Notes under the pieces: model-generated | What the model was told of the DNA's origin: nothing | Databases searched by the model: none | Seen by the model: only the letters and a program-made list of their open reading frames with translations | Program-made: the position numbers and the translations under genes | Shown: positions 43,334-54,074 of the stretch, piece by piece | Numbering within the stretch: position 1 is the first letter of the stretch | Layout: each line of letters begins with the position of its first letter | Assembly: GCA_013322215.1 (NCBI GenBank) | Contig: JAAMEZ010000045.1 | Span: 1-64,000, forward strand | Length of the DNA: 64,000 nucleotides | Origin: Martinezella rhizogenes | GTDB taxonomy: Bacteria; Pseudomonadota; Alphaproteobacteria; Rhizobiales; Rhizobiaceae | Reading direction: 5' to 3'

Positions 43334-44347
43334 TTAGACGGAAGACCGCTTGACAAGACGGAACGGAATTCGAGTAAGACCTTGGGGAATTGGCTTCCTG
43401 CCGGTGACGATATCGCCGGCAAATCGGCCGATCTCCCTGTGCGGCAGGGCCATAGTCGTAAGCGGCGGATCGAGACGGCTAGCAATATCGACCTGGTTAT
43501 CAAAACTTATTATGGCAACGTCGCCGGGAATGCTGCGGCCGATCCTGCGCAAGCTGTTGTAAGCTTCCATTGCGACGCGATCGTTGCCGCAGATAATTCC
43601 TTCGGGTGCCTCCGAAGCATCGAACCAAGTTTCGATTGCCGCCTTAACGAGACTGCGTGCACGATCCGAATAAAACGCTCCCTTCGTGGCGGGCATCAGC
43701 CAGTCCTGCCGAACCGTCTCACCATGCTCGGACATGGCTCGCCGAAAGCCATCCGCGCGAAGGCCGCCTGCGATGAGGCCAGGGAGGTCGAGATAAGCGA
43801 TGCGCCTTCGGCCGTGATCAAGCAGGTGGCTCGCCGCCTCGTATCCTGCCAATTCCTCATCGGGTACCAGGGATGGGATCTCGCCGTGAACGTCGAAACA
43901 ATTCAACATAAGGGAGATCTGGCGGCGAACCGCCTCCGGCAAGTCGATCGCTTGATGGAACATGCTGGCATAGACAATTTGCTGCGGCATGAGCCGCTTT
44001 AGTTCGCCGATGCTTTTCTCCGTCTGTTGGCCGCCGTGGATGCTCGTCACGATGACGGTTAAGCCTTTGCCGCGCAGCAGATTGTCAAACTGGCGAAGGA
44101 TCTCGGTGGCAAACGGCTGGGTGACAAGGCCATCCGCAAGCAGGCCGACAATCGGCATCACGCCCGCGCGCATTCCGCGGGCGATTTCGTTGGGTTGGTA
44201 ACCCATCTCGTCGGCAAGCGTTCGAATCCGGTGCCGGGTTTCGTCCGACATTCGGATGCTGTTGTTGTTCAGCGCGCCGGAAACCGTCTTCACGGAAATG
44301 CCCAGCCTCTCGGCGATGTCGCGCAAGGAAACCGAACGTGAGCTCAT
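43334..44347 (-). CDS. LacI-family regulator of the sugar operon
   Basis: A 337-residue repressor. The N-terminal LacI helix-turn-helix VSLRDIAERLGISVKTVSGA and hinge ETRHRIRTLADEMGYQPNEI precede a periplasmic-binding-protein-like effector domain (VGLLADGLVTQPFATEILRQ, and GIICGNDRVAMEAYNSLRRI). It is first in the operon, so it probably autoregulates. A near-palindrome at 44367-44378 fits a LacI operator. Confidence 0.93.
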   Translation of the reverse strand: MSSRSVSLRDIAERLGISVKTVSGALNNNSIRMSDETRHRIRTLADEMGYQPNEIARGMRAGVMPIVGLLADGLVTQPFATEILRQFDNLLRGKGLTVIVTSIHGGQQTEKSIGELKRLMPQQIVYASMFHQAIDLPEAVRRQISLMLNCFDVHGEIPSLVPDEELAGYEAASHLLDHGRRRIAYLDLPGLIAGGLRADGFRRAMSEHGETVRQDWLMPATKGAFYSDRARSLVKAAIETWFDASEAPEGIICGNDRVAMEAYNSLRRIGRSIPGDVAIISFDNQVDIASRLDPPLTTMALPHREIGRFAGDIVTGRKPIPQGLTRIPFRLVKRSSV

Positions 44348-44366
44348 CCAATTACTCTGTCCATGA

Positions 44367-44378
44367 GTTAACGTTTAC
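44367..44378. promoter_or_regulatory. candidate LacI-type operator
   Basis: GTTAACGTTTAC is symmetrical at 5 of 6 base pairs around a central CG, as LacI-family sites are. It lies 20 bases upstream of the regulator start, at the junction with the truncated IS66 copy. Confidence 0.45.
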
Positions 44379-44439
44379 CCAATGAGCCATACGAGGCGTA
44401 TTGTCAAGATCAGTCCGCGCATCACGTGCCATTTGGGCG

Positions 44440-45230
44440 TTTTTTGTGGCGTAATAGGGATTATGGGAATGTCGGGCGCCGGTGGCGTCGACGGTGACAT
44501 AAGACGACGACACCAGACCGGCATGCAAGACCGCCGCATCCTCGGCAACAAAGCCATCCAGCTCTTTCGTTAGAAGCCGCACCATCTGGCGCTTGGAGAT
44601 ATCGAGACCGATATCGTTCAGCAATGTCGTCATGCGTGCGCTCGTCACTTGTCCGTGTGCATGCAACATCAGGCAAAGCCGTCTGAGATTGGCGCCATAG
44701 CCACCGATGGTCCCTGCGGGCAAGGCTGCCAGCACCGTCTTTCCATTCGGGGTCACCCAACATTCACGACGGTAGCGCACGAGTTCGGCCTTGAGCACCA
44801 GGTCGCGAACGTAAAAGCTTCTGTATCCCTTGAAGCGTGAGCCGGCCGGCGCATTGACGCGCAGGATCTCCTGCCGGCTCACCCGCTTGACATCCAACTT
44901 TGCGCCGCGTGGTTTCTTCTTACCCGTCGGCTTATTGCCGAGTGCAGCGTCCGTTGCCTTGTCCATTCCGGATGAGCGAAACGGTGGCCGCGGCGGCAGG
45001 TTCTTCAATCGCGCAATCTCGTCGCGCAGCAGCTGGTTGCCGAGTTTCAGGCGGGTATTCTCGAGCCGAAGCGCGGCGTTTTCCGCGCGCAGCTGGATGG
45101 TCTCGGCTTCAAGTTTCTCAAGTCGAGCTTCCGCCTGCTGCGACCGCTCCAACAGACCGGACACAAGACTGCGCAACGCATTCAGCGAGAGCGTGTCGGC
45201 ATGCTCGGGGGAGGGGAGCCGTTTCGTCAT
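44440..45230 (-). pseudogene. truncated IS66-family transposase (second ISBst12-type copy)
   Basis: The first 260 or so residues match the intact transposase at 34852-36537 position by position (LPPRPPFRSSGMDKATD, then FKGYRSFYVRDLVLKAELVR, and SKRQMVRLLTKEL). Identity is partial, so this is a related but different element. Similarity stops after the first catalytic block (TVDATGARHSHN); the last 30 codons of the open frame are unrelated. The rest of the gene and the inner IS end are lost. The outer end, with GTACGTGGGGC on the minus strand, persists near 45350-45400. Confidence 0.85.
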
Positions 45231-45490
45231 GACAGAATCGAATCATGATTTGCCCCGCCACGAGAATCCCCAGGCTATCAATCAAGCCTCAAAACGCTGG
45301 GTTATGCACACTTCTATGCTCGTTCACCGAACCGCTGCCACCGATATTGCCCCACGTACCCAAGTTGACGGTAACGGACGCGGAAATGAAGCTATAGGCA
45401 ATTGAGGAAGGCCGAACCTGCCCACGCCTCAGCGGCAAGCTCGGCCAAACCACCGCGCGGACGGTACGTGGGCAAACGTTGCGTTCCGGC

Positions 45491-47310
45491 CTATGCCGCT
45501 TCCCAGACCTGGTTCAGGATTTTTGCGGCGAGCGCCGCCTTGTCTTGCGGCAGGAAGCGGCCATAGTGTTGTTTCACAACATCCGGCGTATCCTGAATCG
45601 CATAACTCGCCTGCTCGTAGGATCCCGTCTGCTTGAGGATATGCGTCGCCAGAATATCCCGCACATTGTGCGGCCCGTGCGGCAAAAGGCCTTTGATAGC
45701 GCCGCGGCCTGTATAGGGGTTGTAGATGCCATAGCGTTGAATGACGGTCCGCCAGGCCTCATAGAAGGTGGTGGAGTCGTATGCTGCGTCGGTGCTGGTC
45801 GTCTTGACCGTCTTCACGAAGAGCGTGCCGGGATCCTTCGCGCCGGCGAGCAACACACCCCGGTGCCGGTCGATATAGGCGCTGAGGTATTTGTAGAGGT
45901 CGAGCAGGTCAGGCAGGATCAGCCGGAACGGCTTTTGGCCGAAGAAGGACGAGCCGGAGTTCTTGAAGGCGACCGATGGAATGAGCACTTCCCAGCCATG
46001 CTCGCGGTCGCTCCAGCGCAGCTCGCCGCACTTCATGTCTTCCAGCCGGCGCTCCGCCGTCGGAAAATGACCGCGCGGGCAGACGCGCAGCTGGCGAAGA
46101 TTCTTCTGCCGCAGTCCGAGATGAAGTCCAAGCCGGAGCATCAGGAAGGAGCGGACAGCTTCCGCCGCCGGGCGCGGATAGAGATGTTCGTCCGGCATGC
46201 GCTTCAGGATCTCGTCGGTGATCTTGCGGTATTCTGCCAGCGGTCTGTCCGCCTCCAGGATCACCATGATCGGCTCGAACGGATCGCGATGCACCCGCAT
46301 GACCCGCTGAACCTCTTTGGAGCGATTGGCGGCGTGCCGGTGAAACGCATCGCAGGCGCCGTGCCAGTCGCGCGAAGCGAAGTTGATCTCCTCTGGTGCG
46401 ATCAGGCCTTCGATCGGCCTGACATGCCTCAGAAGCTCCGGATGCTGCCGGATCCAGCCGACCTCGGCACGGGTGAGGGCTTGCGCGACCATCAGCATGT
46501 CTTCTTCCCACTTGGTGTAGAACCCGCGCCGCTGCTCGCGCCATTGCAGATACCAGTCCCAGACGCCAGGGAAGATCAGCAAGCCGAAGGTAACTGGCTG
46601 AGCGGGACGCCGCGGCCCTTGACAACGCCCGCCGGTGAGGCGGCCAGCGCCCCGAACATCAACCCGAGATGCTCGATCTTTTGCGATGCCGTCTCCGCGC
46701 CCCACACGCCATTGCGATGAAACCCGATCGCCGTCAGCGTCGACGTCTTGAAGCGGATCAGGTCCGCCATCTCCATCGCCAACCGTGGCGGCGCGCCGAC
46801 CACGCCGGAAAGAAGGTCCGGATCCTCGAAGGATTCATCCGCACCGCGACTGGCGCCGCTGGCCAGCACGGGAGACCGGGCAGACAGGGTTCCGCCGCCA
46901 TAGGTGATGCCGGGAAAGCGGATGGCATAGCGTTGCTTGCTGGCGGCCGCCTGATATCGGCGATAATCGGTCGAGCCGGAGATGATGACGCGGCGCACCC
47001 AGTCGATGATCTCCTCGCGCTTGGAAAAGGGCAGGTTGCCAAAGTCGTCCGGCAGATGCCAGGCCAGTCGCCGCCGCTCGGCAGGACTGATATCGCCAAG
47101 ATCGTGACCGTTGAGCGAACGCGACTGATGCGGAAGCTTGGCCTTGAAATATCCCGGTGTCAGTCGGTAGCCGCGCTCGATGCGGGCGAGGATGTCGAAG
47201 CTGGCAATGGACCTCGGGGCGCGTTCACCCTGGATCCATGACAACAGGGTCTTGTGGTCGAAGTTCTCGCCGAGAGAAGCCGGTGACGGCGGTCCCGGGC
47301 AGGATTGTCA
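45491..47310 (-). pseudogene. frameshifted, 5'-truncated tyrosine recombinase-like gene
   Basis: Two overlapping frames make one former protein of about 600 residues. The first part (47310-46576) reads LGENFDHKTLLSWIQGERAP at its start and LGLMFGALAASPAGVVKGRG at its end. The second (to 45491) resumes with QPVTFGLLIFPGVWDWYLQW and ends with integrase-like HNVRDILATHILKQTGSYEQ and HYGRFLP (the probable catalytic Tyr). The frameshift lies near 46590. At the 5' end it joins the broken EAL gene near 47312 without an own start codon. It is unrelated in detail to the 32646-33821 integrase. Confidence 0.8.
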
Positions 47311-47314
47311 ATCG

Positions 47315-49263
47315 CTGCACCATCGGAAGTCAGTCTTTTGCCCTTGATCTCGTCCCACTTCAGGCCGGTCAGCCGGAGATAGGCTTCGTTGACTTTCACA
47401 TAGCTGGATGTTTTCGTGTCACTCGTCGTGATGGACATCGCTATAGGCGCGGACTCGAACATTCGCACCAGCATGGATACCAACAATTCCGTCGGCAAAA
47501 CGTCTTCCTGACCTATGACGGATGTAGCACTCCCTATTCCAGAATTCGGCAAATCCAGTTCATGCTTCACTGCTGAGGGACGCCAGGGTGCAACTGCAAT
47601 ACCGGTCGGCGATTTCGCCTGCCACACCTTCGTCGAAGTTCCGAACCGTTCGATTTTCGGTTCGAACCCCTCTCGAGCCGCAACTGCGGTGATGACGCCG
47701 TACCACTTTACGATCTTGCCTTCGGCGTCGCGATGCGGCTTTGCACGACTGAGCATCCATCTCCATGCATCGTCTTGAAGCCTCATTCGAAACATCGTTT
47801 TAAAAGGTTTGCCTGATGGCAACCAGGCAAGCCATTCCTGCCGGACCCGGAGACGATCATCAGGATGCATGCGACGATACCAGTCCGCAACACGATCAAC
47901 GGTGCTATCAGCCATTCCATCGAGCGAGGGTCCCATGAAATTGATAACACCTTTGGCGTCACTCGACCAAGGAATACTTGCGCTGAGTTCGATCGATCGT
48001 CGAGCATGGTCCTCGGTTTCCCTCAGCGCGGTTTCGATCGCTTTGCGATCCGTAATATCGATCGCGGTAACTGAAATACCGATCTGTTCGCCCCCGTCGT
48101 CCTCGACGGGCTGATTGATGATAAGGAAAGCCTTTTCGCTACCGACAGGCTGGTATTCGTTGATGACAACGGTCTCGCCGGCGAGGACACGTCGCAGATC
48201 GCTGGCGACGCGAGGTGCGTCATGATCGGGCACAAAGCTATATACCGCCTGCCCGATCAGATCATCCGGACAGAGGCCAAACATTTCCGCAAAGCGATTG
48301 TTGACGCTGACATAGCGCAGTTCCATGTCGAGAAAACATAGGCCAATCGGTGCTGCTCTGTACAAAGCGTCCAGTTGGTGAACGCGCTGGAACAGCGAAA
48401 CATTCCCGGGACGCTGAGACAGCGATTGTTGTTTGTGACATGCCAGCCACTGCGCCGTTTCAGCCCCATTTAAGGGTTTGCCGAACAGCCAGCCCTGTCC
48501 GACATCACATCCCAGTCGGCGGAGAATTGTCGCCTGTTCCTCGGTCTCGACGCCCTCTGCAACGACGGTCATGCCCAGGCTTTGGCCTAACCCGATCACC
48601 GAAGCGACGATCTTGCGGCTGTCGTTGTCGTGCCGCATCGAGCGCACGAAACTCATGTCAATCTTGAGTTTATCGAAAGGAAAGGCGTGCAATCGGGTGA
48701 GACTGGCGAATCCTGTTCCGAAATCGTCAAGCGCGAGGCCTATGGCCGCAGATTTCAATAGAGCGATTGTTGACCGTACGGTCTCATCATCTTCAAGCAG
48801 AACGCTTTCCGTTATCTCAATATGAATTCGATTTAATGGAACCAGTCGCCTGAACCGTGCTGCGGATGAATTCGAACAAGTTCGGATCACGGAATTGTAC
48901 GGCGGAAATATTGATCGCGAGCACGAAATTTCCCGGCCAGAGATTTGCCTGCTCACAGGCTTCCGAGACGATCTTTTTCGTCAAAGCGTCGATCAGGTCG
49001 CTTGCTTCGGCAATGGGGATAAATTCCGATGGTGAGATGATACCTGGTTCGGAATCGGTCCAGCGCGCCAGTACTTCAAACCCGACGAACGCCCCGCTTT
49101 GCATGTTCACCAATGGCTGAAACGCCGGCCAGATTGCTGGGGTGGACAATGCCTGTTTCATCGAATGTGGCAATATCTTCCGGTCGCTAAGCAAGGTGCG
49201 TTGCTCTGCGTCTGACCGCCTGCCGTGTTTCTGAATTTGAGCGGTTTTCCGACGAGATATCAT
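47315..49263 (-). pseudogene. EAL-domain c-di-GMP phosphodiesterase with PAS domains, frameshifted and 3'-truncated
   Basis: An N-terminal EAL domain begins at ATG 49263 (WPAFQPLVNMQSGAFVGFEV, with EVLAR as the EAL motif). Near 48845 a single frameshift breaks it; the domain resumes with PLNRIHIEITESVLL, DDFGTGFASL, KIDMSFV and VAEGVET, so all catalytic motifs survive across the two frames. PAS domains follow (LDALYRAAPIGLCFLDMELR; a second in the region of MHPDDRLRVRQEWL). A third PAS is cut in KWDEIKGKRL where integrase sequence begins. Probably inactive unless the frameshift is bypassed. Confidence 0.82.
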
Positions 49264-49844
49264 AGTGCTTCCCACCTGCGCGCAATAAGCATGCCGGCAT
49301 CCGCTTAAAATTCGATTATCTCTTTCGAGCATAGTGAACTGCGATACTATATGATCAAAATCTCATAAGCATTGAGTGAAGTTGTTAGACTTTCGAGTGA
49401 TGGAGGTCTCGACTATCCTGCTGGAGTTGGTGGGATATTCTTGTAAAAGCTGCACAGCTTTATTGTGGGGCGACAAAGACGGCATTGCTAATAACATTCG
49501 TAGCTTGGCGGCCGTCTGTAACGTGTAATGCACCTCAACCCGCTGAAGCCTTTATGACTGACCTTCGCAGGGTTGGATTGCCAGCAGCATGTGAGACGAC
49601 ATCTGCTGATATCGCAGCGCTGTGATTTGCTTTCGTGATCCCGTGCAATCAAGGCCGCTAGAGCAGGTCCTCATTTCTTCGGGAGGGGCTGCCATCGGCT
49701 CCGGAAACCGTGTCAGCACCAGGCGCGGTCGGAAAACGCGAAAAAGTTTCGAATGCACTATAATCGCTTCGCCGTCTGTTAACGCATGGGTGCTTGACTG
49801 CGTATGGTGCTATGATTGTTTTGATACTCCGGGTGCTCTGAGTG
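49264..49844. other. intergenic region between divergent EAL and HD-GYP genes
   Basis: About 580 bases with no supported gene. Short frames have no ribosome sites. It presumably carries the promoters of both divergent c-di-GMP genes; I see no clear operator. Confidence 0.5.
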
Positions 49845-50810
49845 ATGCGAAAGCGGATCAGGCTTCACCAACTGCGGGTGGGGATGTTTGTAGAGGATGT
49901 GGAAAGCGAAGGGCATGCATCGGCGCGCGAGTTCGTCCCGTCCCTGATTTCTTCACACTCCGAGATCGACCGCATGATGAACTACAACGCCATGAGTGTG
50001 GTCATCAACGTGCGGAAGGGTGCTGATGTCGAACAGGAAGCGCTACCGTCACCCTCCTTCGCAAGGAGCCGCTTTGAAAGGGAGCTTCTGGCCTCATTTT
50101 CGATGAAGGCCATCGAGGCCGCGCGGCAGTCGCTGGAGAAAACGAAACCTCACATTCGTAACGTCCTGGCGGACGCCAGGATCAATGGCACCTTCTCTGC
50201 TAGCGCTGCGGACACCGCGGTGAATAGCATCATGTCGGAGGCGATGAGCAACGCAGGCGCGATGGTTGCAATCGCAAGGCTCAAGGAGCATGACGAGGTG
50301 ACGTTTCTTCACTCGTTTGCGGTGAGCGCGCTGATGGTCACGTTTGGCCGGAACCTGGGGCTTGGCGAACATGATGTACGACTTCTCGGAGTCGGAGGTC
50401 TTGTCCACGACCTTGGCAAGATGGCATTGCCCCAATCCATCCTGTCGAAAACGACAAAATTGACGCCCGAAGAAATAGCCATCGTTCGCACCCATCCGCA
50501 GCGCGGCCACCAATTGATATCGAAGATCGATAACGCACCGCAGCAGGTCCTCGATATTTGCCTCTACCATCATGAGAAGTTCGACGGTTCGGGCTATCCT
50601 CGCCGCCTAGCCGGGGAGAAGATACCCTACATGGCTCGCATCGGCGCAATTTGTGATGTCTATGATGCGCTGACGACGGTGAGGCCTTACAAGAGAGCCT
50701 GGTCGCAGGCCGAGGCGATCGACTTGATGATGAATTCGCCGGGGCATTTCGACCCAAATTTGCTGGCAGCCTTTGTGTCAAAGATGATTATCACCGGCAC
50801 GCTCCATTAA
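49845..50810 (+). CDS. HD-GYP c-di-GMP phosphodiesterase with DUF3391
   Basis: A 321-residue protein. The N-terminal DUF3391 (MRKRIRLHQLRVGMFVEDVE) is followed by a complete HD-GYP domain: HSFAVSALM, LVHDLGKMALPQSIL, THPQRGHQLI, and the specific YHHEKFDGSGYPRRL. Metal ligands and the GYP signature are intact, so hydrolysis of c-di-GMP to pGpG or GMP is expected. ATG 49845 is preferred to the GTG one codon earlier. Convergent with the GGDEF gene. Confidence 0.94.
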   Translation: MRKRIRLHQLRVGMFVEDVESEGHASAREFVPSLISSHSEIDRMMNYNAMSVVINVRKGADVEQEALPSPSFARSRFERELLASFSMKAIEAARQSLEKTKPHIRNVLADARINGTFSASAADTAVNSIMSEAMSNAGAMVAIARLKEHDEVTFLHSFAVSALMVTFGRNLGLGEHDVRLLGVGGLVHDLGKMALPQSILSKTTKLTPEEIAIVRTHPQRGHQLISKIDNAPQQVLDICLYHHEKFDGSGYPRRLAGEKIPYMARIGAICDVYDALTTVRPYKRAWSQAEAIDLMMNSPGHFDPNLLAAFVSKMIITGTLH

Positions 50811-50957
50811 CGGGCCTTGACGTCAAGCCGTCCTCATGTCGGCATAGAAAATGAGCCCGAGACAGCAGCAAATAAGGGGGCGCTGCCACGCCGCACACGG
50901 GCTGTCGAGCAATCTCAGCACGGCCTGCCTATGTGTTCAACATGATTTTGAAGCGGA

Positions 50958-52217
50958 TCAATGACCATATGGCACGACCCGATTGCGGCCCCATTCCTTA
51001 GCGCGATAAAGTGCCTGGTCTGCTTGGCTTTGAAGCTGTTCCGGCGTGGCACTTTGGATATCTTCTACGTGGCTCACACCGATACTGACAGTGACATAGG
51101 ACGATACCTGTGAAGCGGGATTCGGAAGGGACGCGATCTCCACGCTTTCTCGGATTTGACTGGCGACCTCGATTGCTTCCTCTTCCGCGATGCCGGGAAG
51201 AACGACCAGGAATTCCTCGCCCCCGTAGCGTGCCGCATGATCATGGCTTCCTCGCAAGTTGCTTTGAATAATGCCTGCGACCTTGACGAGGCAGCGATCG
51301 CCTTCGCCGTGGCCGAGGCTATCATTCAGGGCCTTGAAATGATCGATGTCGCACATCAGCAGGGCAATGCCTCCTGGTTCGGCTTCCGCACTCCAAAGGC
51401 GGCTGAGTAATTCCATCATCCAGCGCCGATTGGCGATGCCGGTGAGTGGGTCGGTTCTTGCCAGGAGCTCAAGGCGACCATTCGCAGCGGCCAGTTCCGC
51501 TACTCGGCCTTTGTCCCGGAGCTCGAGAAGAAAGGTCTTTTGCGCGAGGATCGTCATGGTGCGACGCGATACCACTGTGGCTATAATGCCGGCTGCGAAG
51601 AATAGGGTGGCGGCCTCCGAACTCCCCAGCGCAATGGTAGGATTGCGCATCTGGAAGAAGAGATAAAGACCCAGTGCCATCGCCGCGATGATTGTCGTTG
51701 CGATCAGCGGGATGGCAAAGATGATGATGGCGGAAATGGCCACGAACAGCATGATGTTCAAATGCCGCTCGTAAAATTCGCCTCCGGCGTTTACGCCGAC
51801 CAGAGCGACCGAGAGAAGGATAAAGAACAAGCCGGCGATAAGGATGGCTGTCTGAAGCCTATGGGAGCCCGGCCTTCTCCAGAAAAAGGCAGTGCCCAAA
51901 GCCGCGGGCGGCAAAATGCAGGCCGGCGCGAGCATGGAGAGCGCCACTGCCTTCGGAAGCAAAATCGCGTTCAGTCCCAATGTAAGCAGGTCTATGAACG
52001 TCACCCAGATCATCCATGAGCGGATGATCTTGGCGGTTCGCGGCCAAGAACGCTCATGAAAGAGCCTCAGAAGCTCACCTTTGAGCCGGATATCTCGCGT
52101 GCGGCCGCTAAGAAGCTGCTCTACCGATTGCTTGAGAAGAAGGCTCGATAGGCCCTGTCGGTTTGTTGAATCAGTATCCGGCATATTGGCCGAGACATTG
52201 TTCTCGTGTCGTTTCAT
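50958..52217 (-). CDS. membrane-bound diguanylate cyclase (GGDEF)
   Basis: A 419-residue protein: about 70 soluble residues, six hydrophobic helices (residues about 70-215, with LNIMLFVAISAIIIFAIPLI), a short coiled segment and a GGDEF domain with RTDPLTGIANRRWM, MCDIDHFKALNDSLGHGEGD and the active-site RYGGEEFLVVLP. The inhibitory RxxD site is absent (GSHD at that place), so product inhibition may be weak. ATG 52223 is a second possible start. It makes c-di-GMP, opposing the neighbouring HD-GYP enzyme. Confidence 0.93.
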   Translation of the reverse strand: MKRHENNVSANMPDTDSTNRQGLSSLLLKQSVEQLLSGRTRDIRLKGELLRLFHERSWPRTAKIIRSWMIWVTFIDLLTLGLNAILLPKAVALSMLAPACILPPAALGTAFFWRRPGSHRLQTAILIAGLFFILLSVALVGVNAGGEFYERHLNIMLFVAISAIIIFAIPLIATTIIAAMALGLYLFFQMRNPTIALGSSEAATLFFAAGIIATVVSRRTMTILAQKTFLLELRDKGRVAELAAANGRLELLARTDPLTGIANRRWMMELLSRLWSAEAEPGGIALLMCDIDHFKALNDSLGHGEGDRCLVKVAGIIQSNLRGSHDHAARYGGEEFLVVLPGIAEEEAIEVASQIRESVEIASLPNPASQVSSYVTVSIGVSHVEDIQSATPEQLQSQADQALYRAKEWGRNRVVPYGH

Positions 52218-52423
52218 CCCCATTCACCGAAGGGAGCATCTTTGGTTCACAATACAGATGCGTCGATTCTATCAGCCAGCTCGTTAGCATCTCCTTGTTA
52301 TGATTATCGCAATTTTAACGGTCGCTCGCTCGAAAGCGTCGGCCGATGTGGAAGCGAAAGCGCCTGCAACGTAAAATTAGTATTATAAATCTAATTTCAC
52401 CGAGCGGGATAGGAGGTTCTGCC

Positions 52424-53653
52424 ATGATGGATGCGCGACAATGGGCTATGCGACAGACCGACGGCCTGCTCGATATTGCGCTCGACAACATGCCGCATGG
52501 GCTTTGCATGTTTTCAGCCGATAAGCGGCTAATTTTGTGCAACGTCGCTTACGCGAATATGTATGACTTGTGCGAGGACTTGACCGTCGCCGGCACGCCG
52601 CTTCAAGCCATACTCGATTATCGCTCGCAATTGGGCAACGGTCCGCTTCACACCGCGACATATTTCGATGTGATCGGATTGGCAGAGCAAAAGGGTGGAA
52701 GAGCAAGTCAGGATGTCGCTCTCCAGGATGGACGAGTAATCTGCATCACGCATAGCTCCATGGCTGATGGTCGTTATGTGGCGACACGTGAGGATATCTC
52801 GGAGAGCGTTCGAAATGCCGAAATTCTGGTGCGGCATAAGGAGACCCTCGAGGTAACGGTTGCCCTGAGAACGAAGGAGGTCGAGGAGCAGGCTCGCGAA
52901 CTGGAACGCCTTCTGCAGCAGGAGCGCAACATCAATGAACTCCAGCGTCAGTTCGTCGCGCTTGCGTCTCATGAATTTCGCACGCCTCTGGCCATCATCG
53001 ATGGAGCCGCGCAGCGCTTGTTGCGGGCCAAGGGAGATATCCAGTCTCAGTTTGTCCGAGATAAGGCAGAGCAAATACGATCGTCAGTTGTTAGAATTGT
53101 CGATCTGATGGAAAGCATCCTTGCCGCTAGCCGTATGGATAACGGGGTAATTCAAATCCGTTATGAGCGCTGTGCTCTCAGGACCATCATCGAATCCTGT
53201 TGTCATCGTCAGGCGACCATCAGTAAATCGCATCGCATCATGGTCGATCTTGGCGATTTGCCCGACTACGTCGATGCCGACAAATTCGCTCTGGAACAGG
53301 TGTTCTCCAACCTGTTATCCAATGCCATCAAATATGCACCGGGTCATCCCGATATTCACGTTGCGGGCTGGCAAGAGGGCAAGTCGGTAAAAGTCGTCGT
53401 GCGGGATCACGGCGTTGGCATCGATGCCGAGGACGTGCCGAAGATCTTTCAGCGGTATTTTCGCGCGCGAACATCCACGGGAATTCCCGGGACAGGTCTG
53501 GGCTTGTACCTGGTGAAACAAATCGTCGAATTGCACGGTGGATCGATAGAGATCGAGAGCGAGAAGGCGAGGGGTACTTCCCTCATCGTTACATTTCCAA
53601 TTGCACAAACAGCTTCCCCGGCGTCGCCGGATCATCATACGAACGCCGCATGA
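52424..53653 (+). CDS. PAS-containing sensor histidine kinase
   Basis: A 409-residue soluble kinase. An N-terminal PAS-like domain (DIALDNMPHGLCMFSADKRL) is followed by a coiled coil (residues about 140-185), HisKA with the phospho-acceptor His in LASHEFRTPLAIIDGA, and a HATPase with N box FSNLLSNAIKYAP, G1 DHGVGIDAEDV and G2 GTGLGLYLVKQI. No transmembrane segment, so it senses a cytoplasmic cue. AGGAGG lies 7 bases before ATG 52424. The response regulator follows after 19 bases. Confidence 0.94.
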   Translation: MMDARQWAMRQTDGLLDIALDNMPHGLCMFSADKRLILCNVAYANMYDLCEDLTVAGTPLQAILDYRSQLGNGPLHTATYFDVIGLAEQKGGRASQDVALQDGRVICITHSSMADGRYVATREDISESVRNAEILVRHKETLEVTVALRTKEVEEQARELERLLQQERNINELQRQFVALASHEFRTPLAIIDGAAQRLLRAKGDIQSQFVRDKAEQIRSSVVRIVDLMESILAASRMDNGVIQIRYERCALRTIIESCCHRQATISKSHRIMVDLGDLPDYVDADKFALEQVFSNLLSNAIKYAPGHPDIHVAGWQEGKSVKVVVRDHGVGIDAEDVPKIFQRYFRARTSTGIPGTGLGLYLVKQIVELHGGSIEIESEKARGTSLIVTFPIAQTASPASPDHHTNAA

Positions 53654-53672
53654 TCGCCAAGAGGACAAGCCA

Positions 53673-54074
53673 GTGACTACTATTTTGTGTATCGATGACG
53701 AAGCGGAGATCAGGGGGTTGATCGTCGAAGAGTTGACCGAGGCCGGTTTCACGACATTGGAGGCTTCAAATGGCCGCGAAGGCTTGGAACTTCTGGTTTC
53801 CAAATGGCCGGATATCGTCATTTGTGACATCACCATGCCGGAAATGGATGGTCATCAGTTGCTTGCGGAGATTCAGATCAATTATCCGCAACTTGCCAAC
53901 ATCCCGTTCATATTCCTGACCGCGATGACCGATAAGCAGAACGTCGTCATGGGGCTTCGGGCGGGAGCTGCCGATTATCTGACAAAACCCATCGATTTTG
54001 AGATTTTGCTAGCGAAGATAGAAGGATGCGTCGCCCGTATCGAAAGCGATATCAGAAACGATCGAGCATTCTGA
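53673..54074 (+). CDS. single-domain response regulator (CheY-like)
   Basis: A 133-residue receiver with no output domain: acidic pair in ILCIDDEAEI, phospho-acceptor Asp in IVICDITMPEMDG, Thr in FLTAMTD and Lys in YLTKPID. It starts at a GTG (53673) with AGAGGA 7 bases upstream; the longer frame runs back into the kinase gene. It is the partner of the adjoining kinase and probably signals by protein contact. Confidence 0.92.
   Translation: MTTILCIDDEAEIRGLIVEELTEAGFTTLEASNGREGLELLVSKWPDIVICDITMPEMDGHQLLAEIQINYPQLANIPFIFLTAMTDKQNVVMGLRAGAADYLTKPIDFEILLAKIEGCVARIESDIRNDRAF

Noticed and set aside
47160..48956. A single intact 598-residue EAL-PAS protein
   Set aside because: Its N-terminal 36 codons and C-terminal 45 codons are out-of-frame sequence; the true EAL start lies in another frame and the tail is integrase DNA.
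50816..50827. CTTGACGTCAAG palindrome after the HD-GYP gene
   Set aside because: A perfect 12-base palindrome but with no T-run and no second copy; too little to call a terminator or operator.
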